The translations under genes and the position numbers were made by a program. Positions 33,774 to 45,481 of a stretch of DNA of 64,000 bases are shown here, piece by piece. Position 1 is the stretch's first letter. Each line of letters opens with the position of its first letter. Source of the stretch: Lepidodermella squamata (Eukaryota > Gastrotricha); assembly GCA_047495785.1 (NCBI GenBank), contig JBLDXI010000021.1, forward strand, positions 558,001 through 622,000. The letters run 5' to 3'. The notes below the pieces were generated by a model. The model ran no database searches, was not told the DNA's origin, and saw nothing but the letters and a program-made list of their open reading frames with translations.

Positions 33774-35142
33774 TCAAAATATAAGTATGACAGAAACTGC
33801 TCCGATAATCAAGGTTAAAAGACTGAAACAGCTTTTAAGCTGTAGGCCGAATGAGATGTCCAGAAATTCAATGTCGTAATCCTGTAGGACTTTAGATAAA
33901 CGATGTATCGATTCACCCATGTAATCGTCGTGATAATCGTATTCTTCTTCCGGTGTCGTAGCCGCGGATGCTTTTGTTGTCCTGGGCGAAGGTTTCGGCG
34001 TGACTGGAGCTCTGCTGATAATATTAGGCGCTGGTGTATCGGGCACTCCGCCATCCCCACCATCTCCGAATGGTTCAGCAGTCGTTTTCGGGCCAGCAGT
34101 GGTTCTTCCACCTCCTGAAGGCGCGGGACCGGGGCCAGGGGCAGGGCCAGGAGCAGGCCCACCAGCGGGTGCGCACGTCGCGGGTGTGCCCGGTATAACA
34201 TCTGCGGGCTTTTTCGATGGCTTTGCCAAATAGCTAGACACTTCTTTCGGCAATTCATCATCACCACAAATAAGTTTCTCCTTCGCGTTCAACATTCGCA
34301 GCCTAATAAAGTTTCCGATCAATTTGAATGCAGCAGTTGCCGCTCTTTCCTGACACTGCGAGTTGATAGAATAAACAACCTGGAAAACAATAGAATTTCT
34401 TAGCATTTCAGCGAATGTAGGAAAGGAAAGATAATCTCACCACATTGGCGTAGACTTTAGCAGAGGCACAGTCAAAAGCAGAGCAATTTCGCAAGACTTT
34501 ATCATCGACTTCCTCCAGCTGTTTCTTGTAGTCACTTAGAGCCGAACTTGTAATAGCCTTCCTCATGCAAGCCTGATTCGCATCGAAATCCGCCGCAGTT
34601 TCATCGTCGCAAATGTCGGTGATTGCTTCGAAATTGGCTCGCAGTTCCGTTGGATCTTTTGGAAATGCTGGCGCATCGCCCCCGGCTGGCTGAGGAACCT
34701 GATCGAGAAGATTGGTGATGCCATCGTCCGTTAAACAATTCCACCACCTTCTCCCGCCATTTTTCTGAGTGCAATCTGTATAGTTATTTTGAATATGAAT
34801 CCAAAATAAGGGAATTAGTGCATAAATTCTGACCTAAAACTTTATTGTAAGGTTCGCAATTTCTTTTTAGCCGACTCAGCCAGTTGGTTCGAACATCGTC
34901 CGGCCATTGCAAAACTTGCGAAGGCATAGACACCTGGCTGGCAAGGCTCGAGAACCCTGCGAAGTTAACGTTGTTGAATTGCTGCAAGCAGATCAAACCG
35001 AATGGCCCTAGTTGACAGCTTTGCGAGGTCGCCTATGGTTCATAATAACAAATTGACATTTTTCGGCCGATGGGAAACCTAATAGTACCTCTTTCGCCAA
35101 CCCCAAGACTATTGCAACTACAGCATGAAGTAAATTCGCCAT
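33774..35142 (-). CDS. 11-cysteine secreted/GPI-like protein, paralogue A
   Basis: Four exons on the minus strand (35142-35089, 35032-34834, 34775-34441, 34379-33774; introns 56, 58 and 61 bp) encode 397 aa. A signal peptide (MANLLHAVVAIVLGLAKE) is followed by a domain with 11 cysteines conserved in paralogues B and C. Landmarks: SCQLGPFGLICLQ, CEPYNKVLDC, GGRRWWNC, ITDIC, ACMRKA, NCSAFDCA, SQCQERA. Then come a Pro/Gly/Ala-rich linker, a Thr/Pro stretch, a block DYDIEFLDIS also present in C, and a C-terminal hydrophobic tail (SLLTLIIGAVSVILIF) like a GPI-attachment signal. I do not recognise the family. A secreted or surface-anchored role is inferred from signal peptide, cysteines and tail. 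Confidence 0.8.
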
Positions 35143-36079
35143 CAAATCTGGTCAATATTCCCAGCTATCGAGCCAGAGAACTTTAGTTGAGCGTGGAATC
35201 TTGCTATACCAAATGTATACTATAGCGTATCACAGTATTTGACTAAGGCGTCAAAAAAGTGTTTATTCTTTTAAATGTGAGACGAAACTGCGGTGCTATA
35301 AAGGTACCTACAGTGCAGTTGTTTTAGCTATGGGATTTAGCCCACGTTGTTACACCATTGTATCCAAGCTGAGTAACAACACGCGCAAGTGTAAAAAGTT
35401 CTCCAGCCCTATTTTATTCAACACTCTAAACATGTAGTCTCAAGTCCATTCATATGTTTGATTATTTCGCCGGGCGAAAGGAATAGAGATGAAATATTCC
35501 GGAACATTTTAATGGTTGAAACAGAGACGTTTCGGTGACTTGCGTCGTAGTGCACACATCAATTGATCGAAATTGACAATTTTCAATTGCAATCATTTGC
35601 TATAACATCCTCGAACCTTTTATCACGCTTGATGAGCTAGTTTGAAACATCCCTTGGAAATTCTTCCTCGAAATTAAAATTCGACATCGCTCCATCCGCA
35701 ATTCGAAGCCGCAAAAGAAGCCAGTGATGTTAATACCTTATATACAGGCACTAAAGATCACTTGTGTTGAACGGCTAACCACAGAGTTTTATCACATTGG
35801 AGGTTGCGTGGTTGCGTGTTTCCAATGTTATTATTGGAGAGATGTGATGAACTTCAGGAGCTGTTAAAGGCTCTATAACCAGAATGGACTAAAAATAGGC
35901 ATGGTTCTGATCAGATCCTGGAGGAAAAATTCTCAGATGTCGGATTCCACATGCGTCTCCTATAAACTTTTCATGTTTGGGAGACAATTATTTTTTGTTC
36001 TCATTTATTATATTCCGAAATGATGTTTCGATTCAAGATGACAACATTATATTCAAATGATTAAGGTGAGTCTGCTCTT
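35143..36079. other. Spacer between cysteine-rich genes A and B
   Basis: About 940 bp without a recognisable gene. It should carry the promoter of gene A and the 3' end of gene B. No repeat noted. Confidence 0.4.
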
Positions 36080-37053
36080 TTATCCATGCACCATGCATCG
36101 ATCCTCAAATGCCTCAATTGGTTTCTTTGTTGGAGTTTGCATGTAGCTGCTAATATCCTTCGGCAACTCTTCGACCGTGCAATCTATCTTTTCCGTACCA
36201 TTGAACATCCGAAGCTTGATAAAATTCGTTAAAAGGTTGAAGGTAACAGCAGCAGCTCTCTCTTGACAGGATGAATTCACAGCGTATACCACCTGCGAAT
36301 ATCAGACGCCAAAATCAATATGAGCAAGAAAAATCGTTCAAGATATAATTTACCACATTGATGTAGGCATTTGCTGAGGCACAGTCGAAGATGGAGCAGT
36401 TTCGATGTATCAAATCGTCGACATCCTCCAACTGTTGTCTGTAGTCGCTTAATTCCGCATCATCTATCGCCTTTCTCATACATGGATGATGCTGATTGAA
36501 ATCGTAAGCAGTTTTCTCGTCGCAAATATCCGCAATGCTCTCGTACGCATCTCTGAACTCGAACGCATCCTTCGGGTAAGGAACCTTGGTGCCGGGAGCT
36601 GCTGGAGATTGATTTATCACAAAGTTCAGATCCTCGTCCGTAACGCAGTTCCACCATCGCCGGCCTCCGTTTTTCTCAGTGCAATCTGCGAAAAAACGGC
36701 AATATTTCGCTGATACCAAAAATTATGTTCATCTTACCTAAAACCTTGTTGTATGGCTCGCATATTTTATGCAATTTTTCCAGCCATGCAATTCTGACAG
36801 CATCTGGCCATTTGAAAACTTGGGCGAAGGGCAGGAACTGAGTAGCCAAGCTCTTGAAGCCGATAAAATTTGCATTTTTATACTGCTGCAAACATGCGGG
36901 AGCAAACGGTCCGAGCTGGCAGACTTCAGTTTCAGCCTATTCCGCCTAAATTTAAAATTTGTTTTAAAATGGAAAAATTCGAGCTTTTACCATAATGATC
37001 GATTGCAAAATAAGCTCGGCCGTCAAGAATATTGTGGTTATAAGGCGTATCAT
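36080..37053 (-). CDS. 11-cysteine secreted protein, paralogue B (no membrane tail)
   Basis: Four minus-strand exons (37053-36991, 36936-36738, 36685-36354, 36292-36080) encode 268 aa with the same intron positions and phases as paralogue A; exon 2 is 199 bp in both. Signal peptide MIRLITTIFLTAELILQS, then VCQLGPFAPACLQQ, CEPYNKVLDC, GGRRWWNC, HPCMRKA, NCSIFDCA, SSCQERA. All 11 cysteines of the family are present. The protein stops shortly after the domain (EAFEDRCMVHG), so it lacks the Pro/Thr linker, the EFLDIS block and the hydrophobic tail. It is predicted to be freely secreted. An upstream AG (TTTAG) would put a TAG in frame, so the start of exon 2 at 36936 was chosen instead. Confidence 0.78.
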
Positions 37054-38160
37054 CTCGAATATTATAACGTTATCTGTATCTTCAAGGGTGAAATGAGTAT
37101 TTATTTAAAGGGTCGTTTCCTTCGGCTATAGCAACTGCTAATTAACACCTTGTAGAGAATTGGTAGCAATCTGTTAATGACACTGACCCTCGACTCGAAA
37201 TCGCTGCTCGGTCACGAGTTCCGCTGCGTAAAATTACAAGAAAACCGCGCTATTCGCAACGTAATCGCCCTCGTGGTGGTCATCCGCCGCCGTCTGAGTT
37301 GAATTGAAAAACGCAGATGAAAATTCTCATAGATTTATTCTTCATTTTCCGACAATAGAACTCATAATAAATGAAGAAAGAACAAGTAATTATAATAAGA
37401 TTTTTAGACGTATATATCATTATTATAGCCATCGTTATTTTTGTCGAGATAATATAAATTATAAGTCAAGTCCAAATTTCGTAATCGTAATCAAAAGCCA
37501 AAAACTTCCAGTCGTTCTCACTCAATCGTGCCTTTCAGAAATTCAGACGAGTCAAATTTAATGGGGATTTCGTAAATGAAGCAAACAATGGATAGGAACG
37601 ATCAAGTCGTGGTGGCTCCTTACCAGTTTATTTTCAACACTCAAAGGGAAACTGACTACATTGATTTCTGGGGAAAATCAACTAAAAAACAACCGGTTAG
37701 GCCGAAAGGCAGAGACTCTATCGTAAATCAATAAGGAGGCGCGATTTCTATTTACATGACCCAAGACTTTGTTTATTGTTTTGTTATTTCTTAGAAATGA
37801 TTCAAATTCACCATCACTACAACACCACATTTTGTAACTGAATTGAATGCAGCGAAATCACACACATCACATGCACCCATCAATAAATGACTAAAGATCA
37901 CAAGTTATGATATAAAAAATCCTGGTGCAGCTTTTTGGCTTGAAACCATGCGTATTATTTGAGAGGAGAGCGCGAAATATATTGCCACGAGAAAAAAAGA
38001 AAAGATACCAAACGGGTCATCCGAATAAGTAGGGAAAGGGTATAGAATTTGTTCGCAGAAAGAAAAATCACGTTGATTTAATCATCACCTGAACTACGAA
38101 ATAAACACTAATGACTCACAACACGGCCGCGCAATATCTCTCATTACGTTTATTTGATTT
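37054..38160. other. Intergenic region between paralogue B and SNX27
   Basis: About 1.1 kb, AT-rich. It holds AATAAA (minus strand, 38154-38149) only a few bases after the SNX27 stop codon. No other feature recognised. Confidence 0.4.
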
Positions 38161-40128
38161 TCACACATCGGCGCCTGATTCTGTTTCGCCCATATTGTTA
38201 TTACTGCTCGATTGTGTGTGGTGGTGATGGTGGTGGTCGGATGTGGTTTTAATGGGCGCGAGGACTCCCGGCTGGCCGTCGATTTCGAGCGATAATTCCG
38301 CTCTCACCCGCCGGCAGCAGTCAGCCAGAAAATGGGCATAGGGTGTGAAAATTGCGACAGAACGCTCAACTGGGCGGGCAGTTTTCGCAGACTGGTCACT
38401 CGAGGCTGGTTGAACAATGACCGTCACGGTCGCCGCTGCTCCAGACGGAGCAACCGCCACCCGTAAAACGCGGTCCCACGTGAACTCGACACGTTTTCTT
38501 TTCTGGCTTCGAACTTCGGAATTTTCCTCCTCGCTGCTTTCGCTGTAATCACTGCTGTCGTCATTTCCGTTATCGCTATCACCATTTTCGCTCGGCGACG
38601 ACCGAGATGAGGCGTCGATTAAAACCAGGGCCTTTTCTGAAACCTCAACGACCACAGTCGGCGCTCGCCGGCTATCGCAGCCGCACGGGGGGAATCGGAC
38701 GATAACAGCAGGCCGGTGGGGTTCTTCGCCCAACAACTGCGCGACTTCTTCAGCAGGGGATGCCGCTTTCGACCCGGTTTGAAGCGGCGACTGGCCCGGG
38801 GCTACCGCTCGAGCCGAAGACGACCGCATTTTTCGATGAGCCCGACTACTCCGTCTTTGTTGCCGTTGTTTCGCGTTTTCCTTCAACTGAGTCGCAATAA
38901 GAGCCGCAGCAACTTTATCCCGCTTCGCCAGGGCTAACAAAACACGTCGCGTGAAACAGCAACACCGTAGCGCAATGCATGTCTGCAGCGGCAGGGTGTA
39001 GTTGGACGCGTAAACCGCATGGACTGGTTCGTTGGGCTCGAGGCGGCGCGAGAAATACGGCTCAACAAGTTCGTACAAAAAGAAGTGAGTTCGCGCCTCT
39101 TGCGGGTTCGAATGGTCAGGCCCTCCTAGTAGACCGATCTCTAAGGCTAGCCTTGCGTATAGCGACGCAGCTGATTCTGAATGGCGAGCGTTCATTGTTA
39201 CGACAGTCGCGCCGGGTAGTAGGACTTTCAGTTCGAGATCGTCGACAAACGCATCGCTAGATGACGAGTCATTTGAATCAAGAGATCCGGCGCTGGGGCA
39301 AAGAAAGCGCTGCACATAAGACGATTCTGAAACGGCTCTGAAGGAGCAAACGCGTTCGAGATAAACCTCCAGACCACGCCGTCTGCTGTCGAGTTGTTGG
39401 TCTGATAGCGAGAACGGCCACTTTGATGGCAAGGGTGGTAGAATGAGCTCAGGAAATGTTGAGCGCAGCAGGCTGTGTAGGGATGAGAACTCCGAGTAGC
39501 GGCGAGAAACCAGGTGACGGCCAGCCATGAAAACTTTATAGACAACAAATTTTTCCGAGCCAACGTTGACCCTTTGCCAATCTGGAATGGTCAGCGGGAG
39601 AGATCTTCGCTCGCTTAAATCTGGGCTACTGCCTCCACAGCGGTCAGGATCGGGCAAGCTTCGGTGACCAGAGAAAACTGGGCTACCGTTATCCCTAAAA
39701 AAGTTACCGATTAGGATTGCGACTAATTAAGTAGTCGAAAATTCGACTTACGTTGATCCGTTTCCATTTTGGTAACTCGAAGCGGAATTCGTGTAAGCAG
39801 ATGTTTGAGGTGAGACCACAGTTAGAACGAGACAATCGCCACCGGCTCGAATGAGTTCGACAACAGTACGGTGAGTTGCCCCTTCGACATTTTGACCATT
39901 TACTTCCAGAATAAAATCGCCGACTCGTAGACCGGCTTCTGTGGCCGGTCCTTCCTCAAGAACGGCTGAGATGTATTGCATAGGGGCGTATAACTCGCCA
40001 CCTATGCTTTTTAACGTCCCACCTTCCTGAACTTGGCCACGCACATTAAATCCGAATCCAAGGTGGCTCTTCTGAATTCGAACAATACGCGGTCCAGAGG
40101 AAGGCGCACGTTCTTCGATATCATCCAT
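38161..40128 (-). CDS. SNX27: Sorting nexin-27 (PDZ-PX-FERM-like)
   Basis: Two minus-strand exons (40128-39752 and 39694-38161; 57-bp intron) encode 636 aa. SNX27 sits on early endosomes and links PDZ-ligand cargo to retromer and the WASH complex for recycling. Seen here: PDZ domain ([59 protein letters not shown]); PX domain ([55 protein letters not shown]); and a FERM-like part ([46 protein letters not shown]). It is about 95 residues longer than the human protein owing to an Arg/Ser-rich and an acidic Ser-rich insertion in the FERM-like part and a His-rich C-terminal tail. Minus-strand TTTTAG lies 11 nt before the ATG. Confidence 0.95.
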
Positions 40129-40373
40129 TCTTCAAATTCCTAAAATAATAAGAGCAAAATTAAGAGTCAGTATTTTTAATCAATTTGAGCAACAGAAAAT
40201 AAAGAGAGATAACCGGTTAATTCCGAAACCAAGTGCTTTAATACAACCATAACAATTAGAGAATGAGAGGAATGCGTGATTGTGCCAAAAGCAACGTTAT
40301 GATTACAAATCGTAAAATAAAATAGGCCGATGCAAACATCGCACTTCAAGTGCTGTAAAAATTGAGCGAAGTA

Positions 40374-41489
40374 TTAAAAATAAAGACCGATTGCTGTGAG
40401 CGATATGAGTAATAAATACGCGTTTGGCATCGTTCGCCAAGATTTATCAGAAATATCTAAAAACTCGAGGTGATACTCTTGAAAGAATGATCGACGCTGA
40501 GTACTTTCATCCATCAATTCAGCTGATTCAAGCTCGTTTGAGTCAAAAGAAGGAGGAGGTGGAGGTGGCGGTCTAGTAGTCGGCTTTGTCGTTAAAACGA
40601 CGCGGCGAGTTGCAGGAGGAGCGGGGCGGTTAATGGGAGCAGGAGATCTGGTAGGGGCAACAACAGCCGGTTGCGATCGCCGCGAACATTCTTTCCTATC
40701 TAATGTTTCCGCAGGTTTCTTGACAGGTTTCAACAAATATGGATCCATTTCACGAGGATAGCTGGCCGCATCACAGTAAGTTTTTTCACTCATCATTTGC
40801 AGTCTAATGGAAGACCCCATAAGCTTGAAGGCTGTATCAGCAGCATCAATCCCGCAGTGACTATTTACCCAGTATACAAATATGTTAGTGTACGTGAATG
40901 CTCCGCCACAGCCAAAAGCCATGCAGCCTGTTCTTAGACCTTCGTCAGCTTCTTGAATTTGCTTGCGGAATAAGACAGAATCAGCACTTTGATCATTGAA
41001 TGCAGTGCGCATGCAAGGATGGTACATTTTAAATTCACGTGTTAACTTCGAATCACAAATTTCCGTTAAAGCGTCAAAATTATCCCGCAGCTGACTTGGC
41101 TCACGTGGAAAGTTTGTTTGAGACGATATAGCATCCGCATTTCCGCCAAATTGTTCAAGGAGTTGTTTCATTTGTATATCGTCCATACAATTCCACCAAC
41201 GACGCCCGCCTTGCTTTTGAGTACAATCAGAAACATGGTTGAAAGGAGAGCACAGGGACGTAAGCTGGCTAAACCACTGATCAAGTCGGTCATCAGACCA
41301 ATTTATCATAGCCGACGGAGATTCGACACTCATAGCCATTTGCTTGAATCCTTTCCAGTCAACTTTTGTGTAGGATTGTAGACAGAATAATCCTAACGGT
41401 CCTAAGCTGCAACTAGGATCGGAGCGAACAAAACTGAGAAGCCCCAGCTGAGCCAAAATAAGCGCTGCATTAGAATATCGAGATAACAT
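40374..41489 (-). CDS. 11-cysteine secreted/GPI-like protein, paralogue C (intronless)
   Basis: A single minus-strand exon encodes 371 aa. Signal peptide MLSRYSNAALILAQLGLLSF, then SCSLGPLGLFCLQ, GGRRWWNC, EICDSK, HPCMRTA, GCMAFGC, SHCGIDAA and a last cysteine, giving the same 11 cysteines as A and B. A Pro-rich and Thr-rich linker (TTKPTTRPPPPPPPS), the block EYHLEFLDIS shared with A, and a hydrophobic C-terminus (MPNAYLLLISLTAIGLYF) suggest GPI or membrane anchoring. None of the three introns of A and B is present. ATG 41489 was preferred because a TTTAG lies 4 nt upstream and it gives a clean signal peptide; an ATG at 41552 is also in frame. SNX27 lies between C and B. Confidence 0.8.
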   Translation of the reverse strand: MLSRYSNAALILAQLGLLSFVRSDPSCSLGPLGLFCLQSYTKVDWKGFKQMAMSVESPSAMINWSDDRLDQWFSQLTSLCSPFNHVSDCTQKQGGRRWWNCMDDIQMKQLLEQFGGNADAISSQTNFPREPSQLRDNFDALTEICDSKLTREFKMYHPCMRTAFNDQSADSVLFRKQIQEADEGLRTGCMAFGCGGAFTYTNIFVYWVNSHCGIDAADTAFKLMGSSIRLQMMSEKTYCDAASYPREMDPYLLKPVKKPAETLDRKECSRRSQPAVVAPTRSPAPINRPAPPATRRVVLTTKPTTRPPPPPPPSFDSNELESAELMDESTQRRSFFQEYHLEFLDISDKSWRTMPNAYLLLISLTAIGLYF

Positions 41490-43122
41490 TGGTCTAAACA
41501 TTACAAAAAGGATTACTAAAGTATTGACTGCGAGTAAAGCGCATGAATTCATGCATGAATAATGATAAGTAAGTAGCAAGTATTCGTTCGACTACACTCC
41601 GTGTTTTTCTTCAAGCTTCAAGATGAAAAAGTTTGACGAATGAGGGAAGTCTCGAATGAAAAATTCAAGCCTGGACAACACATCCAAGGCCAAGTGGCAG
41701 CGATATAGCGACATCGGGCATCGGGCACTTTTCATGTAATCGCTACCGGCTACCGGTCGGTCTCCGATCCCAAAAAATTCACGGTCAACTCTGAAAGACG
41801 CTGGACATTCGATGCAGGAGCGATCATTTTAATTAATTAATAAAGGTGAATATCATATTTTGTAACAAAATTCGCACTTATTCGGTTCCAAAGCCATGTG
41901 AAACCACCTTTTATTTTCTGATAATAATTATTTCGAAAAATAGTCGCATGCAAAATGGCGCTAAATTTTCAAAAAATGAAGTTTCCAGTGCGAGCAACGA
42001 GCACTGCGTTGGCTTGCGCTTGACCTGGTGCTTGTTTGACTGACAACCTACTTTTTCAAATAGGCTAACTTGACAGTAAGTTTCAAGGTCAAGGTATGAC
42101 ATTAAGCGATCGAAAAGCTAGTAGGTACAACTTGCTCAGGTTGGGCGCAAAATTTCGATATCCATAAAAAGTTCTCGTAAAATGGAACGCAAGCCCCGGT
42201 TCCATTGTCAACAGAAGGCTGGCTGGATTATGATCGGATTGTAATATTTGATCCCCGCCATTCTAGAATGGTACCTTTACAGTAAGCAGGTCGTCGCTTG
42301 AGCGAATTCGCCATCATGGCAACAAAGCGCGGTCTAAGAAGCATGCCCGCATTTCATTAGCAACATATTTCATTAGACTCGAGGAACACACAGTAGTCTG
42401 TTTAAGAGTGCCAGCAGTGCAGCATTCAACCTCGTCTCAATGAAATGTGGGACAGCATCGTACTGTTCTCCACATTCGACGAAGCCGTTTCCACTTAAGG
42501 CCCGAAGTTGAATACGTTGCGCGAATTACATCCCCGATAGAATTAAGGTTGGATGAAGTTCGACTGAAGTTCGACGACCGTTCACAGACTTTGGTGTCAA
42601 GACGCGTCCACTGATTTGCGCGGTAACGTTTTTCGCAAATTATTCATAATTCACACGGAACATCGCGCCGAACAATACAGTTTCTAGTTTCTGGCCTCAT
42701 TCCCTAATTTTCTTCCTTTATTTTGTTATCATATGCTATCAATTATGCTGTTAAGGTGCGACTGATTACTGCTTACTGCTCACTCCAAAGAGTCGTTTCC
42801 TGCTCACACAATAAGTAGCAATTAATTGAAGTATCCCAAGAATATTGAATACCAATCAGCCAGCCGAAATTCTGGCTAAAATGAGGAGGTCAAGTATGCA
42901 CATTCGTGCCTTGGTATGCATCACTCTAAGCGTGACGTAACGCATCGTGCGAACGTGGTGTGTAGTTGAAAAATATGGTAGATGATAAAAAGCATGCGTC
43001 AAAATTTAACGTTGAAGTTAAACCATCTTCCACTATGCTCGACAATGAATGAATAATATAAATACACCTCCACTAGAAAGCTAAGCAAAGTTTTATTCTA
43101 TTTCATTTTCCTTACGCATAAG
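41490..43122. other. Intergenic region between divergent paralogue C and protease 2
   Basis: About 1.6 kb between divergently transcribed genes, so both promoters should lie here. No RNA gene, repeat or domain-bearing frame was recognised. Confidence 0.45.
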
Positions 43123-45123
43123 ATGAAGACTCGAACTGGGGCAGTTGCGACATTATTGGCATTTTGTGTGATAGCAACGAGCAGTGGATTCTCCGGTTTG
43201 GATACCGATGCATATTCTTTACTATTGTTTTATCATCATTAAATCTGGTCAGATGAGGCTGAAAGTATTCGAGTTCGCCGACAAAGTAGCGGAAATGTGC
43301 AGACTTACCAAATGACCGCTACTGAGTGTGGTCAAACCATTGACAGCAGAAACTACAATTTTCAAGTTGGAACACATTACGCTTGGAAAGTCACGACAAG
43401 TTCTCCTTCGCAGGTGACTTTGAAACTCGAAAGACTTAAAAATCCACTTACCTAATGTACAATTTACAGCGGGTAGTTTTGGCCCTTGAATATTACGGCG
43501 ATACATGGATATACAGATCCATGTTACCGGGAGACGGGCCGATCGAAAAAGTTGTTAACAAGGCATCGCCAAACAAACCGACGGGATCACTTCCCCTCAC
43601 CGGGTCATCTTCGCGTACAATGATGCAGTATAACTGCACGAAGCAGATTTTCTCGGTTTTCAGCGGTGGAGACATGAAGAATGACTACATGCAAAATGAA
43701 AAATTGCTCGTTAAGGCATGTGATCGGCAGAGAATCATGCGTAAGTTGATGCGATGCAGTTTTTCAGATATTTATATCTTCGTGTTATAATTTAAGCTGG
43801 CTATTTGGTAATGTCGGCGGGTACCGATAGCTCCCTAATTATCGACTTCGCAATTCTCGCTCAATACGCATCGACGGATGAAATTCCCCGGTTCATCCTA
43901 ACAGCATGGCCTATGGATCCAAAGCCTTCCGAGTAAGACACTGATTAAAAAGCATAGATCCTTATTACTATTACCCCTTAATCAAGTGCCCCAATAACAA
44001 CAACGACAACAACCACTACGACGACAACGACAACCAGACCGTAAGAGCTCTCGTTGTTACTAAGAAATATCTGAAAGATTCATCTTCTCCACTTCATAGA
44101 ACTACCACTACTACAAGAGCAGCAGCTACAACTACCACCAGACCCACAACAACAACAACTGCGAAATTGCCCACCTGTGGAGCTGTCGTTAGTACGCAAG
44201 CTAGCCGCGTGCTGGGCGGCGTTGTGACTTCTGTCAAGCAGTTTCCTTGGCTCGTACAGCTCCGTTATCGTGCCAACGCGCGGGCTGACTTCCAGTATCA
44301 ATGTGCTGGTGCCATTATCCACCAGAATTGGATTCTTACTACGCTTCACTGCTTCCTACCCGGCAAAGGCGCGTTGGGAAATTGGATAGTTGTTGCTGGT
44401 GCTGAAAATTCGAATTCACCAATCGATGGCACAACCGTCATTCAGCAGCGAATTTCCAGCCTGAAATGGAACGATGATATTCTTGGTGATCTCGACGACT
44501 TGAAAAACTATAACCCAATAACGGATGGATCTGACATTGTGTTGGCTAGGCTGGTTCAATCTTTTCCTTCGAGTTTTAGCCCGGTTTGCTTACCGAGAAG
44601 CAACTGGCAGCTCTCGGAGCAATCTAAATGCAAAATTGCGGCCTGGGGAACGACTGGGGAAGATCAAGCTTCAGTTCCTCTAAATGCTGCAGACATTAAC
44701 TTGATTCGATATGCAACTTGTAATTCAAGAGATTACTACAACGGCCGAGTTTTGCCTGATTTTGTAAGCGTTCATCATTCATCGTGAAGCATTCTATTGT
44801 AAACTTCTCTTTTTCAGCTATGTGCTGGGCGTCAGGGCGTTGACTCTTGCAAAGGGGACGGTGGAGCTCCGTTAATCTGCTTGAATTCTCAAAATGTTTA
44901 TGAAGTCGTTGGACTTGCTGCTTGGGGTCGACTACCCTGCGGACGTAAGTCATAAGAAACGAGTTAACATCTAGAATTCTATGGCAATTTTCTTTCATCT
45001 ACAGAGGCTAAGAAACCAGGAGTCTATACTCAAGTAGCTAATTATGTTGATTGGCTACAGCAAAATCTCAACACAGCGTTGAGAGGTGTGGTTAACAATC
45101 CAAGAGGCAATGATTATGGCTAA
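43123..45123 (+). CDS. CUB-like serine protease homologue 2, catalytic Ser replaced by Gly
   Basis: Eight exons (43123-43195, 43253-43413, 43470-43740, 43797-43932, 43987-44040, 44100-44763, 44818-44944, 45005-45123; introns 54-60 bp) give 534 aa. A signal peptide precedes a diverged CUB-like region (ECGQTIDSRNYNF ... TTSSPSQRVVLALEYYGDTW). A second similar segment, a Thr-rich linker and an S1 protease domain follow (RVLGGVVTSVKQFPWLVQLRY). H315 (LTTLHCF) and D377 (GSDIVLARL) are kept, but the GDSGGP motif reads GDGGAP, so Ser is Gly468. Asp462, six residues before, is kept. The product is predicted to be a catalytically dead serine protease homologue. All splice phases match, so it does not look like a pseudogene. 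AATAAA at 45214-45219. Confidence 0.85.
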
Positions 45124-45481
45124 CAGTGGACAACTTATTTCCAGACATCCTATCGTAGGTTGGATACTACTGTAACAAGATTTATTATAATTATAACGGA
45201 AGTGATATTCAGAAATAAAATCGAAGAGAATTCAGAAAGTGCGTAGGGGGATAGATTCTGATTCATAGGGCACCCTGAAGCTGAACACGAGACACGCGGT
45301 CGTGCTACCATTGATAAACATTCGTGACGTGCATACGTGGTTAGGAAGATTCTAAAAAGTTTACTGGAAACAACGAAAGCATAGCTGCCCTGAAGATAGA
45401 ACGCAAGAAATAGCCAGATTATTCGATAACGAAACTTCCACACGAAGCAGCTCCAACTTTAGTAGGCGGCGGTTTCCCACA

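Noticed and set aside
33774-41489. Assignment of the 11-cysteine family to a nematode DUF19-type domain
   Set aside because: The spacing and the GGRRWWNC core did not match what I know of that domain well enough, and HEATR4 and TTC41-like genes argue against a nematode.
43123-45123. Protease homologue 2 as a pseudogene
   Set aside because: All eight exons join with matching phases and no stop codon; only the catalytic residue is changed, as in functional serine protease homologues.
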